Assembly (NCBI GenBank): GCA_009835735.1
Contig: VXWX01000066.1
Span: forward strand, 1 to 32,274
DNA length: 32,274 bases
Origin: Acidimicrobiaceae bacterium
GTDB taxonomy: Bacteria; Actinomycetota; Acidimicrobiia; Acidimicrobiales; Aldehydirespiratoraceae
Direction: 5' to 3'
Positions 31,862-32,274 of this stretch are shown here, one piece after another. A program made the position numbers and the translations under genes. The first letter of the stretch is position 1. Every line of letters starts with the position of its first letter. The notes beneath the pieces were generated by a model. It did not search any database and had not been told where the DNA came from. It worked only from the letters and a program-made list of their open reading frames with translations.

Positions 31862-32274
31862 TCAGTCTCGGGGCTTGGAGGCCACGTAGGCGAATTGGAA
31901 GCCGATGGGCTCGATGAGGCGGATCGCCTCGAAGCCGGCGTCTCTCAGCCAGCCGGTTGCCACCTCCGTGGTGACGCCGGAGCCGTTGACGGTGCTGGCC
32001 ATCATCGTCATGCCCATCAGCACGGCGTGGGGGTTGGTTTTGTGGTTAGGGCCGATGAAGTAGTCGGCCAGCACCACCCGGCCCTCGGGACGCAGGGCCG
32101 CGTAGGCCCGCTCGACCAGGTGGCGGGCGCCGTCCGGTCCCTCGGTGCGGCAGATGTGGCCCAGCACCACTATGTCGTAGGCGCCGTCCTCGATCGGGAT
32201 CGTGTGGAAGTCGCCGGGACGGAACTCGCAGCGGTCGGCCACGCCGTGCTCGGCCGTCTTGCGCCGGGCCACGT
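31862..32274 (-). CDS. SAM-dependent methyltransferase, N-terminus outside the window
   Basis: The visible 137 residues are the C-terminal part of a class-I methyltransferase: ADRCEFRPGDFHTIPIEDGAYDIVVLGHI, then VERAYAALRPEGRVVLADYF and the end LRDAGFEAIRLIEPIG. The pattern resembles the plant- and polyketide-type O-methyltransferases (Methyltransf_2) with a helical N-terminal domain that would lie outside. Motif I (G-x-G-x-G) is beyond the edge. The GTG near 32272 is probably internal. Its product SAH could be a substrate for the amidohydrolase encoded immediately downstream. The methyl acceptor is unknown. Confidence 0.82.
   Translation of the reverse strand, partial: VARRKTAEHGVADRCEFRPGDFHTIPIEDGAYDIVVLGHICRTEGPDGARHLVERAYAALRPEGRVVLADYFIGPNHKTNPHAVLMGMTMMASTVNGSGVTTEVATGWLRDAGFEAIRLIEPIGFQFAYVASKPRD

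Overview
The window is high-G+C DNA (roughly two thirds G+C by eye) with frequent GTG starts, mostly tight gene spacing and several leaderless-type promoters. It carries three luciferase-like (LLM) flavin/F420-type oxidoreductases, a class-III transaminase and many acyl-CoA enzymes. This fits a chromosomal segment of an actinobacterium. An uncultured member of class Acidimicrobiia is my best guess, but it is inference because no rRNA or other marker gene is present. I see no tRNA, rRNA, CRISPR array, insertion sequence, phage gene or defence gene. No gene-free stretch exceeds 300 bases.

Layout. 1-341: the tail of an unrecognised gene. 413-1615: a CaiB/BaiF-type CoA-transferase. 1656-6165 (minus): a run of two overlapping M24 (creatinase/prolidase-fold) genes, a two-hotdog MaoC-like hydratase and, beyond a long hairpin, a thiolase. 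6285-7853: an acyl-CoA synthetase. 7881-8807 (minus): a TauD/TfdA-type dioxygenase. 8884-15536: an LLM oxidoreductase, a nitroreductase, bioA-bioF-bioD and a SulP anion transporter. 15564-16478 (minus) and 16651-17502 (plus): a membrane fatty-acid desaturase divergent from an XRE-type regulator. 17530-19837: a crotonase-family protein, two VOC proteins and a SnoaL-like protein. 19925-22287: an M1-type lipoprotein peptidase overlapping a methyltransferase. 22299-24117: an LLM enzyme divergent from a short-chain dehydrogenase. 24147-26040 (minus): a small retropepsin-like protein downstream of a DEAD-box helicase. 26226-29065 (minus): VOC, LLM and class-III aminotransferase in one run. 29125-30411: a YeiH-family exporter. 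30438-32274 (minus): a methyltransferase cut by the window edge, followed by an AtzA/SAH-deaminase-type amidohydrolase.

How the genes work together. Much of the segment looks like catabolic acyl-CoA chemistry: activation, CoA transfer, hydration, thiolysis and desaturation. It also holds the late steps of biotin synthesis, from pimeloyl thioester to dethiobiotin; bioB and the pimelate-forming genes are not in the window. Biotin serves acyl-CoA carboxylases, which would fit this lipid-oriented setting.

The most notable observations are: (i) a recurring -10-like hexamer TAGGNT, often 6-8 nt before the start codon, at six gene starts; (ii) an M24 gene that has lost four of five metal ligands and overlaps an intact M24 paralogue; (iii) a CoA-transferase, a crotonase, an AtzA-type amidohydrolase and a BioF that each lack conserved motif residues; (iv) a likely CTG start in a CTGA overlap; and (v) a palindrome over the -10 of the XRE regulator next to the desaturase. 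I do not see a clear, complete novel system. These are leads, and most of the region is ordinary metabolism.
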